A stretch of DNA of 40,216 nucleotides from Pedosphaera sp. (GTDB lineage Bacteria; Verrucomicrobiota; Verrucomicrobiia; Limisphaerales; UBA1100): the NCBI GenBank assembly GCA_009695465.1, contig SIAW01000012.1, positions 1-40,216 on the forward strand. Reading direction: 5' to 3'. Every line of letters begins with the position of its first letter. Position 1 is the first letter of the stretch. Shown here piece after piece: positions 28,623-37,199 of the stretch. A program made the position numbers and the translations under genes. The notes under the pieces were generated by a model. The model had not been told where the DNA came from, did not search any database, and was given only the letters and a program-made list of their open reading frames with translations.

Positions 28623-30209
28623 TCAGCGACGCTTGTCGGCGTCCTCGATCTTTTTCTTGTCCAACTTTGCGAGCGGCAGACTGTCTCCCTGTGGTGCTGA
28701 CTCGCCCCAAGTGAGGAAGAGTGGCGCGCCTTGCGGCAACTTTTCCCACGCAGCAGCACTGAGCGTGAAACACCGCGTCTTGTTTTCTCCCGCGTGTTGC
28801 TTGTCCAACTTCGCAAGGTCGCACGCGCCCTCCGCGTAGGGCTTGCCGCCAGCCCACAGCACCCAGTACAGGCCGCCGATATAAAAGGTCTGCGGATTAT
28901 GCAGCACGATCACCACGCCCGGCTCGCCTTTGGCTTGTGGCAGTTTGGCTGCACGGACGATGCGTTGCACGGTGACTTGGCTTGTATCAAACGCGTTCTC
29001 TTCCTTCGGCTCCACAGGCGCGACGCCGGCATTGCGCCACCAGCGCAGTTCGTTTGCGCCAATCTCGGCGGTGGCGATGATGTCGGGCCGGCCATCGCCG
29101 TCCATGTCCGCGACAATCGGTTGGTTGGCGCGGGGCCACTTTGATTTTAACACGTGCTGCTTCCACGGCGCTTGCGGATCGGCCGTCCTCTCAAACCACA
29201 CAATCTGCCCCGCGCCGCCCCACGCAGTGGCCACGATGTCCAGATCGCGATCGCCGTCCAAATCCGCCGCGACGGCTTCGAAGGCGAATGGCAGCGCGCC
29301 GATGAGATGCTTCTTCCACACATCGCCTTTGCCGGGTTTCCCGACATTCTCGTACCAGACAATTTGATTCGTGTCGGCTTGGCCTTCGGTGGCGAGCATG
29401 CCCAGCGCCATCAACACGTCCGCATCGCCGTCTCCATCCATGTCCACCGGTTGACCGTGGACCGGTTGCGGCGAGCGCTCGTCAATCACGTGGCGTTTCC
29501 ACGGCTGGTCAGCCGCACCGGGCTGTTCGTACCACGCCGTCAGATTTGCGAGGCGACCGGTGGAGAGGATGTCCGGCTTCTTGTCGCCATTGAAATCGGC
29601 CACGCGCATCGTTCGTGCCTCCGCAAGCTGCGGATCAATCATCAGTTTCTTCCACTCCTGCCCCGCGCCAGCCGGGCCGGGATTGGCAAACCACGCGATG
29701 TGATTTCCATTCCACGCCGAGCCCGCGACATCCAGCCGCCCATCCCCGTTGAGATCCACCAGCGCCACATCGTAGGCGCGTTTGAAGTCAGTCGAGATGA
29801 CGTGCCGTTTCCATTGCTTGTCCTTCGCCGGCTGGCCGCTGTTCTCGAACCAGACCAGATGACCGTGCAGATTTTTTACAACGACCACGTCGGGCAACTT
29901 GTCGCCGTTGATGTCGCCGACGGCGTGGCGCTCGAACCATCCCTGCTCGTCCTGCTGGATGAAGTGGCGCTGGAAATTTCCCTTGCCGTTGTTCTCAAAC
30001 CAATAGAACGCGTGGCCTCGCGTGTCGCAGCTCGTCAGATCCAAGTCGCCGTCCCCATCCAAATCCGCCGCCGCCAATCCGTAAGCGTAGCCGTATTTGT
30101 CGGCAATCAGATGCTCCGTGAACTTGGGCGCTCCACCCAGTGGCTTCTCCTGCGCGATGGCGGCGACTGCGACACACAACAACACTCCGGACAACGCACG
30201 CGGGATCAT
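28623..30209 (-). CDS. Secreted FG-GAP/VCBS-repeat beta-propeller protein
   Basis: The 528-residue protein has a signal peptide (MIPRALSGVLLCVAVAAIA) and at least six FG-GAP/VCBS repeats with integrin-like calcium loops, for example DLDGDGDLD, DINGDKLPD, DLNGDGRLD, DFNGDKKPD, DMDGDGDAD and DMDGDGRPD. Between loops are recurring WFEN and WYE strands. The last 130 residues or so differ and may be a separate domain. Such PVC proteins are exported and bind ligands or surfaces; no enzyme function is evident. AAAGG lies about 8 bases before the ATG, a reasonable ribosome-binding site. It follows the dehydrogenase gene at 30266 by 56 bases and may be its distal partner. Confidence 0.85.
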   Translation of the reverse strand: MIPRALSGVLLCVAVAAIAQEKPLGGAPKFTEHLIADKYGYAYGLAAADLDGDGDLDLTSCDTRGHAFYWFENNGKGNFQRHFIQQDEQGWFERHAVGDINGDKLPDVVVVKNLHGHLVWFENSGQPAKDKQWKRHVISTDFKRAYDVALVDLNGDGRLDVAGSAWNGNHIAWFANPGPAGAGQEWKKLMIDPQLAEARTMRVADFNGDKKPDILSTGRLANLTAWYEQPGAADQPWKRHVIDERSPQPVHGQPVDMDGDGDADVLMALGMLATEGQADTNQIVWYENVGKPGKGDVWKKHLIGALPFAFEAVAADLDGDRDLDIVATAWGGAGQIVWFERTADPQAPWKQHVLKSKWPRANQPIVADMDGDGRPDIIATAEIGANELRWWRNAGVAPVEPKEENAFDTSQVTVQRIVRAAKLPQAKGEPGVVIVLHNPQTFYIGGLYWVLWAGGKPYAEGACDLAKLDKQHAGENKTRCFTLSAAAWEKLPQGAPLFLTWGESAPQGDSLPLAKLDKKKIEDADKRR

Positions 30210-30265
30210 GATGCAACCTTTCGTTTCAGAGTTGTTTCAATATTAACTTGAGCCGACGGAAAAAG

Positions 30266-31357
30266 CTAATGACACATCATCACCTGCGCGGGGTTGATGG
30301 CTTTGTGCGCGCCTTTGTTGGCGGTGATCTCAAACGCCTCGGGCACCGAGCCGATGCCGTGCAGGATGTGCGTGATGCCCGGCTTCAATCGCACGCGCCC
30401 GGTCGCGACCATGCGAACGGTGTGCTGCAGATGGGCCAGCGTGCTGATGTCGGGAAACACGTAGCGCAGGCTGCGTTCGCGCAACGTGTCAATATTGAGT
30501 TCCATCGGCCCGCCAAACCAGGAGACGCCCACGATCTTGCCGCCGGAACGAACGGCGTCGATGGCTTGCCGCAGCGTCTGCGTGCCGGCCAATCCTTGTT
30601 TCGGGCTGCCACCGGCGCATTCAAACACCACATCGGCACCGTTGCCCGCGGTCAACTCTGCGATGGCGGCGAGCACATCGGTCGTGCGCGCGTTTAACGC
30701 GTGATCCGCGCCCAGCTCACGGGAGACGCGGCAGGATTCCTCGCGCACATCCACGGTGATGATCAGTCCCGCGCCGCTCTGTCGCGCCACTTGCAAACAT
30801 TCCAGCCCCATGCTGCCCTGCCCGAAAATCACGACCGTGTCGCCGATGCCAAGTTGAGCCGTCTCCACTGCGGCCACGCTGTCGCTGAGCGATTGCAGGC
30901 AGGCGGCCTCGCTGTCGGAGATTGCGTCGTCCACTTTCACCAACGCGATGGCGGGCAGGATTGCCACTTCGGAAAAACAGCCGGGCAAGTCGAAACCAAT
31001 CACCGGACCTTTGCGGCAAAGTTCGCTGCGCTCGGCGCGACAGAGCGAACACTGTCCGCACGGCAACTTGGCGCGCGCGGCCACGCGGTCGCCAATCTGA
31101 AAACCGTTCACGCCCTCGCCCACCTCAATGATGCGCGCGCAAAATTCGTGGCCGAAGAGTTGCACCGGCGCCTCGGTCTCGAGCCGACGCCCGATGCGGT
31201 CGAAGGCCAGTGTCGGGATGCCTTTGGCCAGTTGCGCCTCCGTCACACTGGGCTGCACGCACAGCGGCTGCACGAGCACATGGCCGGGGCGGCAATGCGG
31301 CTCCGCGACTTCATCCAGCCGCATGTCGTTGAATCCGTAAAAGCGCCAAGCCTTCAT
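30266..31357 (-). CDS. Zinc-type medium-chain dehydrogenase (MDR family)
   Basis: This 363-residue cytoplasmic protein has a GroES-like N-terminal domain with VQLFGHEFCARIIEVGEGV, a structural-zinc loop of four Cys (CGQCSLCRAERSELC), and a Rossmann nucleotide-binding domain with GQGSMG near residue 185. At the place where catalytic zinc enzymes have CG(T/S)D, this protein reads CVQPSVTE, so the first catalytic Cys appears absent. It would oxidise an alcohol or sugar alcohol with NAD(P), but the missing ligand leaves the reaction open. Its start overlaps the NHL gene stop as ATGA, so it is the third gene of a coupled trio with a lactonase-type protein, which suggests a sugar or sugar-acid pathway. 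Confidence 0.82.
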   Translation of the reverse strand: MKAWRFYGFNDMRLDEVAEPHCRPGHVLVQPLCVQPSVTEAQLAKGIPTLAFDRIGRRLETEAPVQLFGHEFCARIIEVGEGVNGFQIGDRVAARAKLPCGQCSLCRAERSELCRKGPVIGFDLPGCFSEVAILPAIALVKVDDAISDSEAACLQSLSDSVAAVETAQLGIGDTVVIFGQGSMGLECLQVARQSGAGLIITVDVREESCRVSRELGADHALNARTTDVLAAIAELTAGNGADVVFECAGGSPKQGLAGTQTLRQAIDAVRSGGKIVGVSWFGGPMELNIDTLRERSLRYVFPDISTLAHLQHTVRMVATGRVRLKPGITHILHGIGSVPEAFEITANKGAHKAINPAQVMMCH

Positions 31358-32391
31358 GATTTGATCTGTGAGAATTTCTGAAAACTGTGGCAGTGCGGCG
31401 AAACCAGCCCGCGATTGCCGCCCGCCGACATCACGACTTCAGCGACGTAAATGTCCCCGCGCGCATCCACGCAGATGTCGTGCGGCGCAAAAAAATCTCC
31501 CGCCGCGCACGGATCCAATCCACCGCCCCAACGCGCGAGGCATTGCCCGATGGAATCGAAAACACTCAAGCGTCCGCCGGTCGCATCATCGGAAGGCGCG
31601 CGAGTGCCCGGCCACATTCCCGCGCGATACCCCAGCTCGGCGACGTAAACGCGCCCCGCATCATCAATGAACACTTGGCAGGGCCGCGCGACATCAGTCC
31701 ATTCGGAGAGAAACTTTCCGTCCGGCGTGAATCGTTGGATGCGGCTGTTCTCGCGGTCGGCCACGTACACCATTCCCTCTTTGTCCACCGCGATGCCGTG
31801 CGGCACATGAAACTGGCCCGCGCCATTGCCGGGCGCGCCCCATGAAAAGAGGAGCTTGCCCGCCGCATCAAATTTGTGGACGCACGCGTTGCCGTAACCG
31901 TCGGTGATATACATGTCGCCGGTGGGCGCGAGCGCGACGTTGGTCGGGAAATGGAACGGCGGTCCTGCATGGCGGATCGTCCGGTAATCAATGCTCGTCG
32001 CGCCGGTGTCCGATGGTTGGCCGGGCGTACCCAGCGTCATCAGCAGCGTACCGTCCGGCGTGAATTTGCGGATCGTGTGGCCGAGGTCATCGGTGCAGTA
32101 CACGGCGTCGTCCGGCCCGATGGTGATGCCGTGCGGCCGCGTGAAAAGACCTTCGCCCCACGAATTCAGAAACGCGCCGTCGCGATCGAACACGATGACC
32201 GGATGCTCGCTGCGATTAAAGATGAACACGCGCCCGCGCGAATCGGTGGCGACGGCGGTGGCTTCGGGCCAGCTCCAACCTTCGGGGAGTTTCGCCCAGT
32301 GTTCATCGGCCTCGTAGCCGAAATCGCGGCAGCGCGCGGCGGCAGCGCCGGTCGCAGCCATCGCGCGAGAATCAGCGGTGCGCGCGTTCAT
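31354..32391 (-). CDS. NHL-repeat beta-propeller protein
   Basis: The 345-residue protein consists of about six NHL-type blades with recurring motifs: FTRPHGITIGPDDAVYCTD, FPTNVALAPTGDMYITDGYG, FHVPHGIAVDKEGMVYVADR and FFAPHDICVDARGDIYVAE. It resembles the propeller part of peptidyl-alpha-hydroxyglycine lyase-like proteins. No signal peptide is visible, so it may be cytoplasmic. The start and stop overlap both neighbours as ATGA, so it is tied to the esterase-lactonase and the dehydrogenase. A lyase or lactonase-like role is possible but not shown by the sequence. Confidence 0.8.
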   Translation of the reverse strand: MNARTADSRAMAATGAAAARCRDFGYEADEHWAKLPEGWSWPEATAVATDSRGRVFIFNRSEHPVIVFDRDGAFLNSWGEGLFTRPHGITIGPDDAVYCTDDLGHTIRKFTPDGTLLMTLGTPGQPSDTGATSIDYRTIRHAGPPFHFPTNVALAPTGDMYITDGYGNACVHKFDAAGKLLFSWGAPGNGAGQFHVPHGIAVDKEGMVYVADRENSRIQRFTPDGKFLSEWTDVARPCQVFIDDAGRVYVAELGYRAGMWPGTRAPSDDATGGRLSVFDSIGQCLARWGGGLDPCAAGDFFAPHDICVDARGDIYVAEVVMSAGGNRGLVSPHCHSFQKFSQIKS

Positions 32392-34379
32392 TTGCCCGCC
32401 AGTTGCGGGTGAAAGCCGTGCGTCTTGAGGCGGATGCGGTGCAGCCCTTTGTCGATCGTCACGTACAGCAGGTTGCTGTCTTTGCCGATGCCAAACACGA
32501 CGTTGCTGGGAATGCCTTTCAAGTCTTCGAAGGCGGCGGTTTGGTTCGCTGCCCCGGTGGCGATGAAGGCCACTTCTTTGCCCGCGGGATTAATCACCAA
32601 AATGCCCGGCCGCTTCAGACTGCGCGCCGCCAGATACACGTTGCCGTCCGTGTCCACACACAGACCGTCGCAACTATTCTCGTTTCCGAAATCGATGAGC
32701 GTTTTGCGTGGGCCGTTGACGCGTCCGTTTGCGTCCAGCGGAAAGGAATAAATCTTCATCGCGCCGCGCTTGGGTTCCGGCTCGCTCGGATCCAGCCGCA
32801 CGCCGCCGCTGTTGTGATCCACGATGTACATCGTCCGTTGATCGGGACTCAGCTCGACGCCATTGGGCGTTTCCACATCGTGCGTGATCTCGATCAGCGT
32901 GCCGTTCGACTCGATGCGGTACACGGCTTGATGGGCCAGCTCGCGCGGCTCAGTGCCGATGTAGCGCGGGTCGGTGAAATAGATTCGCCCCTTCAAATCC
33001 ACGCACAGGTCGTTCGGCGCGTTGAACCGCTTGCCTTGAAAACGATCGACCACAATCTGGCTTTTGCCCGTCTTCAAATCCCAACGCCGCACACTGCGCG
33101 TGCCTCCATCGGCACCGTCGCAGGAATGCAGACGCCCCGCCGCGTCAAAAAACAGCCCGTTGGATTTGCCGGAGTTGTCGGTGAAAACCGTGGTCTTCTT
33201 CGTCGCCGGATCGAAGCGCAGGATCATGCCGTTGTCTTTGCCGAACGGAAGGTCGGTGAAATAAATGCTGCCGTCGGGCGCCACCGCCGGGCCTTCGGTC
33301 AAGCCGCTGTTGAGTTTCACCTGTCGCGTGTGGAGCAGTTCCAACGCCGCGCCTTCGGGCACGATGGGATTTTCGACACGCTGCGCCGCGTTGAGTTTGG
33401 CGATGAGATACTCCGTGACGCCTGGGTGTTTGACGGCCGGCGCGCCGGGATACACCAGCTCGCACTCGATGCCGAGCGACTTGCATTTCTCCTGCAGCTT
33501 CACGCCGTAGTTGGAAGTGTGCGTCGGGTCCTGCTGCTCCTGCCCCAACGCGGGCGGCGCGGTGTAGTGCATGTAGATCGGCGGATCATCGGCGGTGACA
33601 TGTTCGTACGGCGAGTATTGTTTGATCCACGGCAGCACCTCCTCGCGCGCGGCGAGGAATTTGGCGAACTGCGTGTCGCGCGTTTTGGTGTCTTTGGGGT
33701 CGGGCATGAAACCAAAAGCGTGCCCGCCGTAACGGCTGTTGGGCGTCCACTCTTTGAGCTGCTTGGGATCCAGCGAAGTCTGCGCGCCATTCACCGCCGC
33801 GCACCACAGCCGCGTGGATTCGCGCGCGATGGGGTCGGCGCTTTTGGCATCAGCCAAGTCATCGCGAAACGCCAGCCACAAACTGGAGCACGCGCCCGCG
33901 CTGCCACCGCTCGCGCCGATGCGCACCTTATCGATGTTCCAGTCACCGGCTTTGCTGCGCACAAATTGCAACGCGCGCGCCGCATCGCTCAACGGCCATT
34001 GCACCGGCGGCTTCACGCCGGCGATCTGCGCCTGCGTGGTGTACCGGTAATTAATGGAGACCACCGAGATGCCCGCCGCCAGATATTTCTCGAGGTTGCC
34101 CACGCGCGCCTTGTCGCCCGCCACCCAACCGCCGCCGTGAATGTGAAAGAGCAACGGCGTGGGCCCCTTGGAATCCGCCTTCCAGAAATCGAGCACCTGC
34201 CGCTCGTGCGTGCCGTAAGCAACATCGGCCTGCGTGGGCTTGCGCTGCGCAGGCTCGGCGGCCTTCGCCTTGGCTTTGGTTTCCGCTTTGGATTTCGGTT
34301 CGGCTTTCGCCGGTGCGTCCACAGCAACGACGCTGCCGCAAAGCAAAAACAACGCGAGCGGAGTGAGGCTCTCTTTCAT
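32388..34379 (-). CDS. Secreted alpha/beta-hydrolase fused to SMP-30/gluconolactonase propeller
   Basis: The 663-residue protein begins with a signal peptide (MKESLTPLALFLLCGSVVAV) and a Lys/Ala-rich linker. Residues about 50-335 are an alpha/beta hydrolase of the hormone-sensitive-lipase type: oxyanion motif HIHGGGWVAGDK, nucleophile in GGSAG, a late DDPPIYMHY Asp and a His in VKHPGVTEYL. Residues about 350-655 are an SMP-30/gluconolactonase propeller with LTEGPAVAPDG, NAPNDLCVDLKG and TPNGVELSPDQ, carrying the Glu, Asn and Asp expected to bind the divalent metal. It may remove an ester and open a lactone on one substrate. ATG at 34379 was chosen for the signal peptide; longer upstream reading overlaps the divergent gene. 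Confidence 0.85.
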   Translation of the reverse strand: MKESLTPLALFLLCGSVVAVDAPAKAEPKSKAETKAKAKAAEPAQRKPTQADVAYGTHERQVLDFWKADSKGPTPLLFHIHGGGWVAGDKARVGNLEKYLAAGISVVSINYRYTTQAQIAGVKPPVQWPLSDAARALQFVRSKAGDWNIDKVRIGASGGSAGACSSLWLAFRDDLADAKSADPIARESTRLWCAAVNGAQTSLDPKQLKEWTPNSRYGGHAFGFMPDPKDTKTRDTQFAKFLAAREEVLPWIKQYSPYEHVTADDPPIYMHYTAPPALGQEQQDPTHTSNYGVKLQEKCKSLGIECELVYPGAPAVKHPGVTEYLIAKLNAAQRVENPIVPEGAALELLHTRQVKLNSGLTEGPAVAPDGSIYFTDLPFGKDNGMILRFDPATKKTTVFTDNSGKSNGLFFDAAGRLHSCDGADGGTRSVRRWDLKTGKSQIVVDRFQGKRFNAPNDLCVDLKGRIYFTDPRYIGTEPRELAHQAVYRIESNGTLIEITHDVETPNGVELSPDQRTMYIVDHNSGGVRLDPSEPEPKRGAMKIYSFPLDANGRVNGPRKTLIDFGNENSCDGLCVDTDGNVYLAARSLKRPGILVINPAGKEVAFIATGAANQTAAFEDLKGIPSNVVFGIGKDSNLLYVTIDKGLHRIRLKTHGFHPQLAGK

Positions 34380-34490
34380 GGTTGCGGGTAATTGAACGTC
34401 ATCGCAGCGGCATTGCAACCCACTTTTCATCTTGCCGCCACACTGCAAAGCCGCCAGATTCTTTGCCGACCCATGCTCCGGAGAACGCTC

Positions 34491-35621
34491 ATGCGTATTC
34501 CATTGATCCCCGTCGCCAAGCGAACTGTGCTCTGCAGTCTCATCGCGATGGCGTGTGCCGTGTGGATATTCTCGGCGTCGGCCGATGACGCTTCGTGGGC
34601 GCGAGTGACGGAGGATGAAAATAAAATCAAGATCGAGACGGACAAACTCGAGGCCGTCATCCCCAAGAAAAATCCGAAGCAATGGATGACGGGCATCGAG
34701 AAGCAGTCGTTCCTCGACAAGACGACGGGCTTCCGCGAGATCGGCGATGGGTTGATGGTGATTGATTGGCTCATGGAACCGGGCAGCGACGCGGCGTACC
34801 GGGACAAACTGGATCCGTCCGAACTCAAAGGCGTTGGCCCGTATGTGTGGCTCGGCAACGAAACCAACGCCGCGCGGATTGACTACGCGCAAAACGCGCA
34901 CGGCAGCAGCCATCGCAAACGCGCGGTGGAAGGGCCGCAGCTTTGTCATCGCATGAAGCCCGTGCAGCCGCAGGTGATTCGCGGCAAAGATTTCGTCGCA
35001 GTGAAGACGACGTACCAATTCGAGTACGCTGCGCCCGGCCGCAAAGCGGGTTCACGCTGGACGCAGCTCGTCGTGTTTCCCAAAGGCGAACGCTACTTCG
35101 TGCTGATGGACAAGATTGAGAGCGTCAACGATTCCCAAGAGATGTTCCTGCGCAACGACACGCCCGGTTGCGTGCGCCACACGAAGGGCAACACGTTCAG
35201 CGAGATGTATCTGAGTTATCTGAGCGGGCCTGCGGGCGTGCGCATTCCTTCCAGCGAATTCTTCACGCCGTTCCCGCCGGACTTGAAATTCGGTTACCGC
35301 CGCGACACGCATAAGACGCCGTCGAGTTTCATCCGCGCGTATCATCTGCGCGACGCGACGACGGGCAAAGACGGCCCGTGGCTGGCTGGGCTGACGCTCG
35401 ATCCCGCCGTCGTGTACGAGGCGTGGTGCAGCATGCGGCCGGGCATCATCGTCATGATCCAGGAGATCCACGGCAAGCCCGTGAAGGCCGGCGAATCGTT
35501 CAGCGCCGCGCACATCGTCGGCTACTTCGATACGATCAAAGACATGCACCAAGTGTACGACCGACACAAAGGACACACGGCATTGACGGCCGACGCCACG
35601 GGCTGGCGCTTGATTAAATGA
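34491..35621 (+). CDS. Secreted protein of unknown function
   Basis: The 376-residue protein has an N-terminal hydrophobic export segment (TVLCSLIAMACAVWIFSASA). The mature part is rich in beta strands and aromatic residues, with motifs such as WMTGIEKQSFLDKTTGF, HGSSHRKRAVEGPQLCHRM and FFTPFPPDLKFGYRRD. I do not recognise a named domain; a carbohydrate-acting fold such as a mutarotase-like sandwich is only a guess. GGAG at 34480-34483, seven bases before ATG 34491, supports this start over ATG 34473. The stop overlaps the ceramidase-like ATG (ATGA), so the two are co-translated. It is divergent from the esterase-lactonase gene across a 111-base region. Confidence 0.72.
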   Translation: MRIPLIPVAKRTVLCSLIAMACAVWIFSASADDASWARVTEDENKIKIETDKLEAVIPKKNPKQWMTGIEKQSFLDKTTGFREIGDGLMVIDWLMEPGSDAAYRDKLDPSELKGVGPYVWLGNETNAARIDYAQNAHGSSHRKRAVEGPQLCHRMKPVQPQVIRGKDFVAVKTTYQFEYAAPGRKAGSRWTQLVVFPKGERYFVLMDKIESVNDSQEMFLRNDTPGCVRHTKGNTFSEMYLSYLSGPAGVRIPSSEFFTPFPPDLKFGYRRDTHKTPSSFIRAYHLRDATTGKDGPWLAGLTLDPAVVYEAWCSMRPGIIVMIQEIHGKPVKAGESFSAAHIVGYFDTIKDMHQVYDRHKGHTALTADATGWRLIK

Positions 35622-37138
35622 AACTGCACACACGCACAAAACTGGGCTGCGCGCTGTTGGCGTTCGCGGCTTTGCTGCCGCTGACGGACGCTCGCGCCGC
35701 GCAATTGTTCGCCGGCGTTGCGAAGGTGGACATCACGCACAAGGAGGCCGGGCCGATCAGCGATCCGTTGTACGTGAAGGCGCTGGCGTTGCGGCAGGGA
35801 ACCAACGTCGCTGTCATCATCACGGTGGATGCCGTGGCCATCGGCGGGATCGGCCACATCCGCAACGATTATCTGCCCAACGTCCGCGCGCAGTTGCTCA
35901 AGGGATTGAATCTTCCGCCCGAACACGTGCTCATCAACGCGAGCCATTGTCACGGCGTCGTGTGCGCGGATGTGGAGGCGCGCACGGTGCAGGCGGTACA
36001 GGCGGCGTTCAAAGAAATGGTGCCGGTGAAGGCCGGTGCGGGCGTCGGCCACGAAGATCGCATCCAGGAAAATCGCAGGCTCAGACTGAAGAACGGGCGC
36101 GAGGCGGATGTGCGCCACGCGTACTCGCTGCCGCCGGATGAAGCGGTGGCGGGCGTGGGCCCGGTGGATCCGGAGATTGGCATCCTGCGGCTGGACCGCG
36201 CCAACGGCAAGCCGCTGGCGGTGGTGTTTAATTTTGCGATTCATCCCATCCAAGGCGTGCCCGGCAAAGGCAACACGGCCACGGCCGACATCACCGGCTT
36301 CGCCTCGCGCACCATCGAGGAGCAATTGGGCGACGGCGCGATCGCCTTGTTCGTGCAGGGTTGTGCGGGCGATATCAACCCGGTGTTGTACAAGGACGTC
36401 AACCATCCGCGCGACGCCGAGCCGCTGGGCATGATGCTGGGCTTGCGCACGCTCAAGGCGCACAAGCAAATCGCTGTCAAGGAAAGTGCCCCGCTCAAAG
36501 TCCTCCACCAAATCCTGCCCCTGCCCCGCGCCGATCTCGCGCCGCACATCGAGGCGCAGCAAGCCGAACAGACACGCCTCGTGCAATCGCTCAAAGGCAC
36601 CAGCCTCAACCTGAAAACATTCATGGCGCTGTCGGTGAAACACGGCTTGGCCAGCGAGTTCCCCTCCTACTACTCGCACCGTTACCTGCACGAGAATCTG
36701 CTGGGACGCGATGGACTGGCCAAGCTCGACGCCGAGAATCGCACGAACATGGTCCAGTACATCGCCAACATTCACACCATGGAAGAACTCACGCGCGTGC
36801 AGACCAATCTGGCACTGCTGAAAATGCACCACGCGCAGAACATCGCCGCCGGCAAAAAAACTCTCGACGCGGAAATGCTGGGCCTGCGCATCGGCGACTT
36901 CGTGCTCGTCACCTTCCCCGGCGAACTGACCGTGCAGATCGGGTTGAACATCAAGAAACGCTCGCCGCACGAACACACCTTCGTCGCCGGCTATTCCAAC
37001 GGCTACATCTACTACGCGCCCACCGCCGATCAGTTGAAGAACCGCGGGCACGCACAAGAAGACAGCGACTGCCTGCTCGCCCCCGAATGGCAAAAACTTT
37101 TCGAAGACAAAGCCGCCGACCTGCTCAAGAAACTGTAG
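35618..37138 (+). CDS. Secreted neutral/alkaline ceramidase-like protein
   Basis: The 506-residue protein has a signal peptide (LGCALLAFAALLPLTDARA) and the ceramidase-like layout: AGVAKVDITHKEAGPISDPLYVKAL at the N-terminus, INASHCHGVVCAD for the metal-binding His pair, FNFAIHPIQGVPGKGNTATADITG, FVQGCAGDINPVLY for the Gly-Asp-Asn loop, and FPGELTVQIG near the C-terminus. The family hydrolyses ceramide-type amides, but this PVC version may act on something else. It is coupled to the preceding unknown secreted gene and ends 30 bases from a convergent gene. It is a distant paralogue of the gene at 15513-16865. Confidence 0.78.
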   Translation: MKLHTRTKLGCALLAFAALLPLTDARAAQLFAGVAKVDITHKEAGPISDPLYVKALALRQGTNVAVIITVDAVAIGGIGHIRNDYLPNVRAQLLKGLNLPPEHVLINASHCHGVVCADVEARTVQAVQAAFKEMVPVKAGAGVGHEDRIQENRRLRLKNGREADVRHAYSLPPDEAVAGVGPVDPEIGILRLDRANGKPLAVVFNFAIHPIQGVPGKGNTATADITGFASRTIEEQLGDGAIALFVQGCAGDINPVLYKDVNHPRDAEPLGMMLGLRTLKAHKQIAVKESAPLKVLHQILPLPRADLAPHIEAQQAEQTRLVQSLKGTSLNLKTFMALSVKHGLASEFPSYYSHRYLHENLLGRDGLAKLDAENRTNMVQYIANIHTMEELTRVQTNLALLKMHHAQNIAAGKKTLDAEMLGLRIGDFVLVTFPGELTVQIGLNIKKRSPHEHTFVAGYSNGYIYYAPTADQLKNRGHAQEDSDCLLAPEWQKLFEDKAADLLKKL

Positions 37139-37150
37139 CCAACACTCGCA

Positions 37151-37199
37151 ACAGAACCTGCCCCTGCTCTACTTCTCCCCGATGCAAAACAGGTTCTGT
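37151..37199. repeat. 10-bp inverted repeat at a convergent gene junction
   Basis: ACAGAACCTG (37151-37160) and CAGGTTCTGT (37190-37199) are exact reverse complements separated by 29 bases. They span the stop region of the minus-strand PQQ-like gene, 12 bases past the plus-strand ceramidase-like stop. The arms could form a transcript hairpin ending both convergent units, but no T-tract follows on either strand, so terminator function is uncertain. Confidence 0.35.

Noticed and set aside
32403-34391. Long plus-strand open frame opposite the esterase-lactonase gene
   Set aside because: It mirrors the reverse frame of a clear hydrolase-propeller gene and shows no domain signature or plausible start context.
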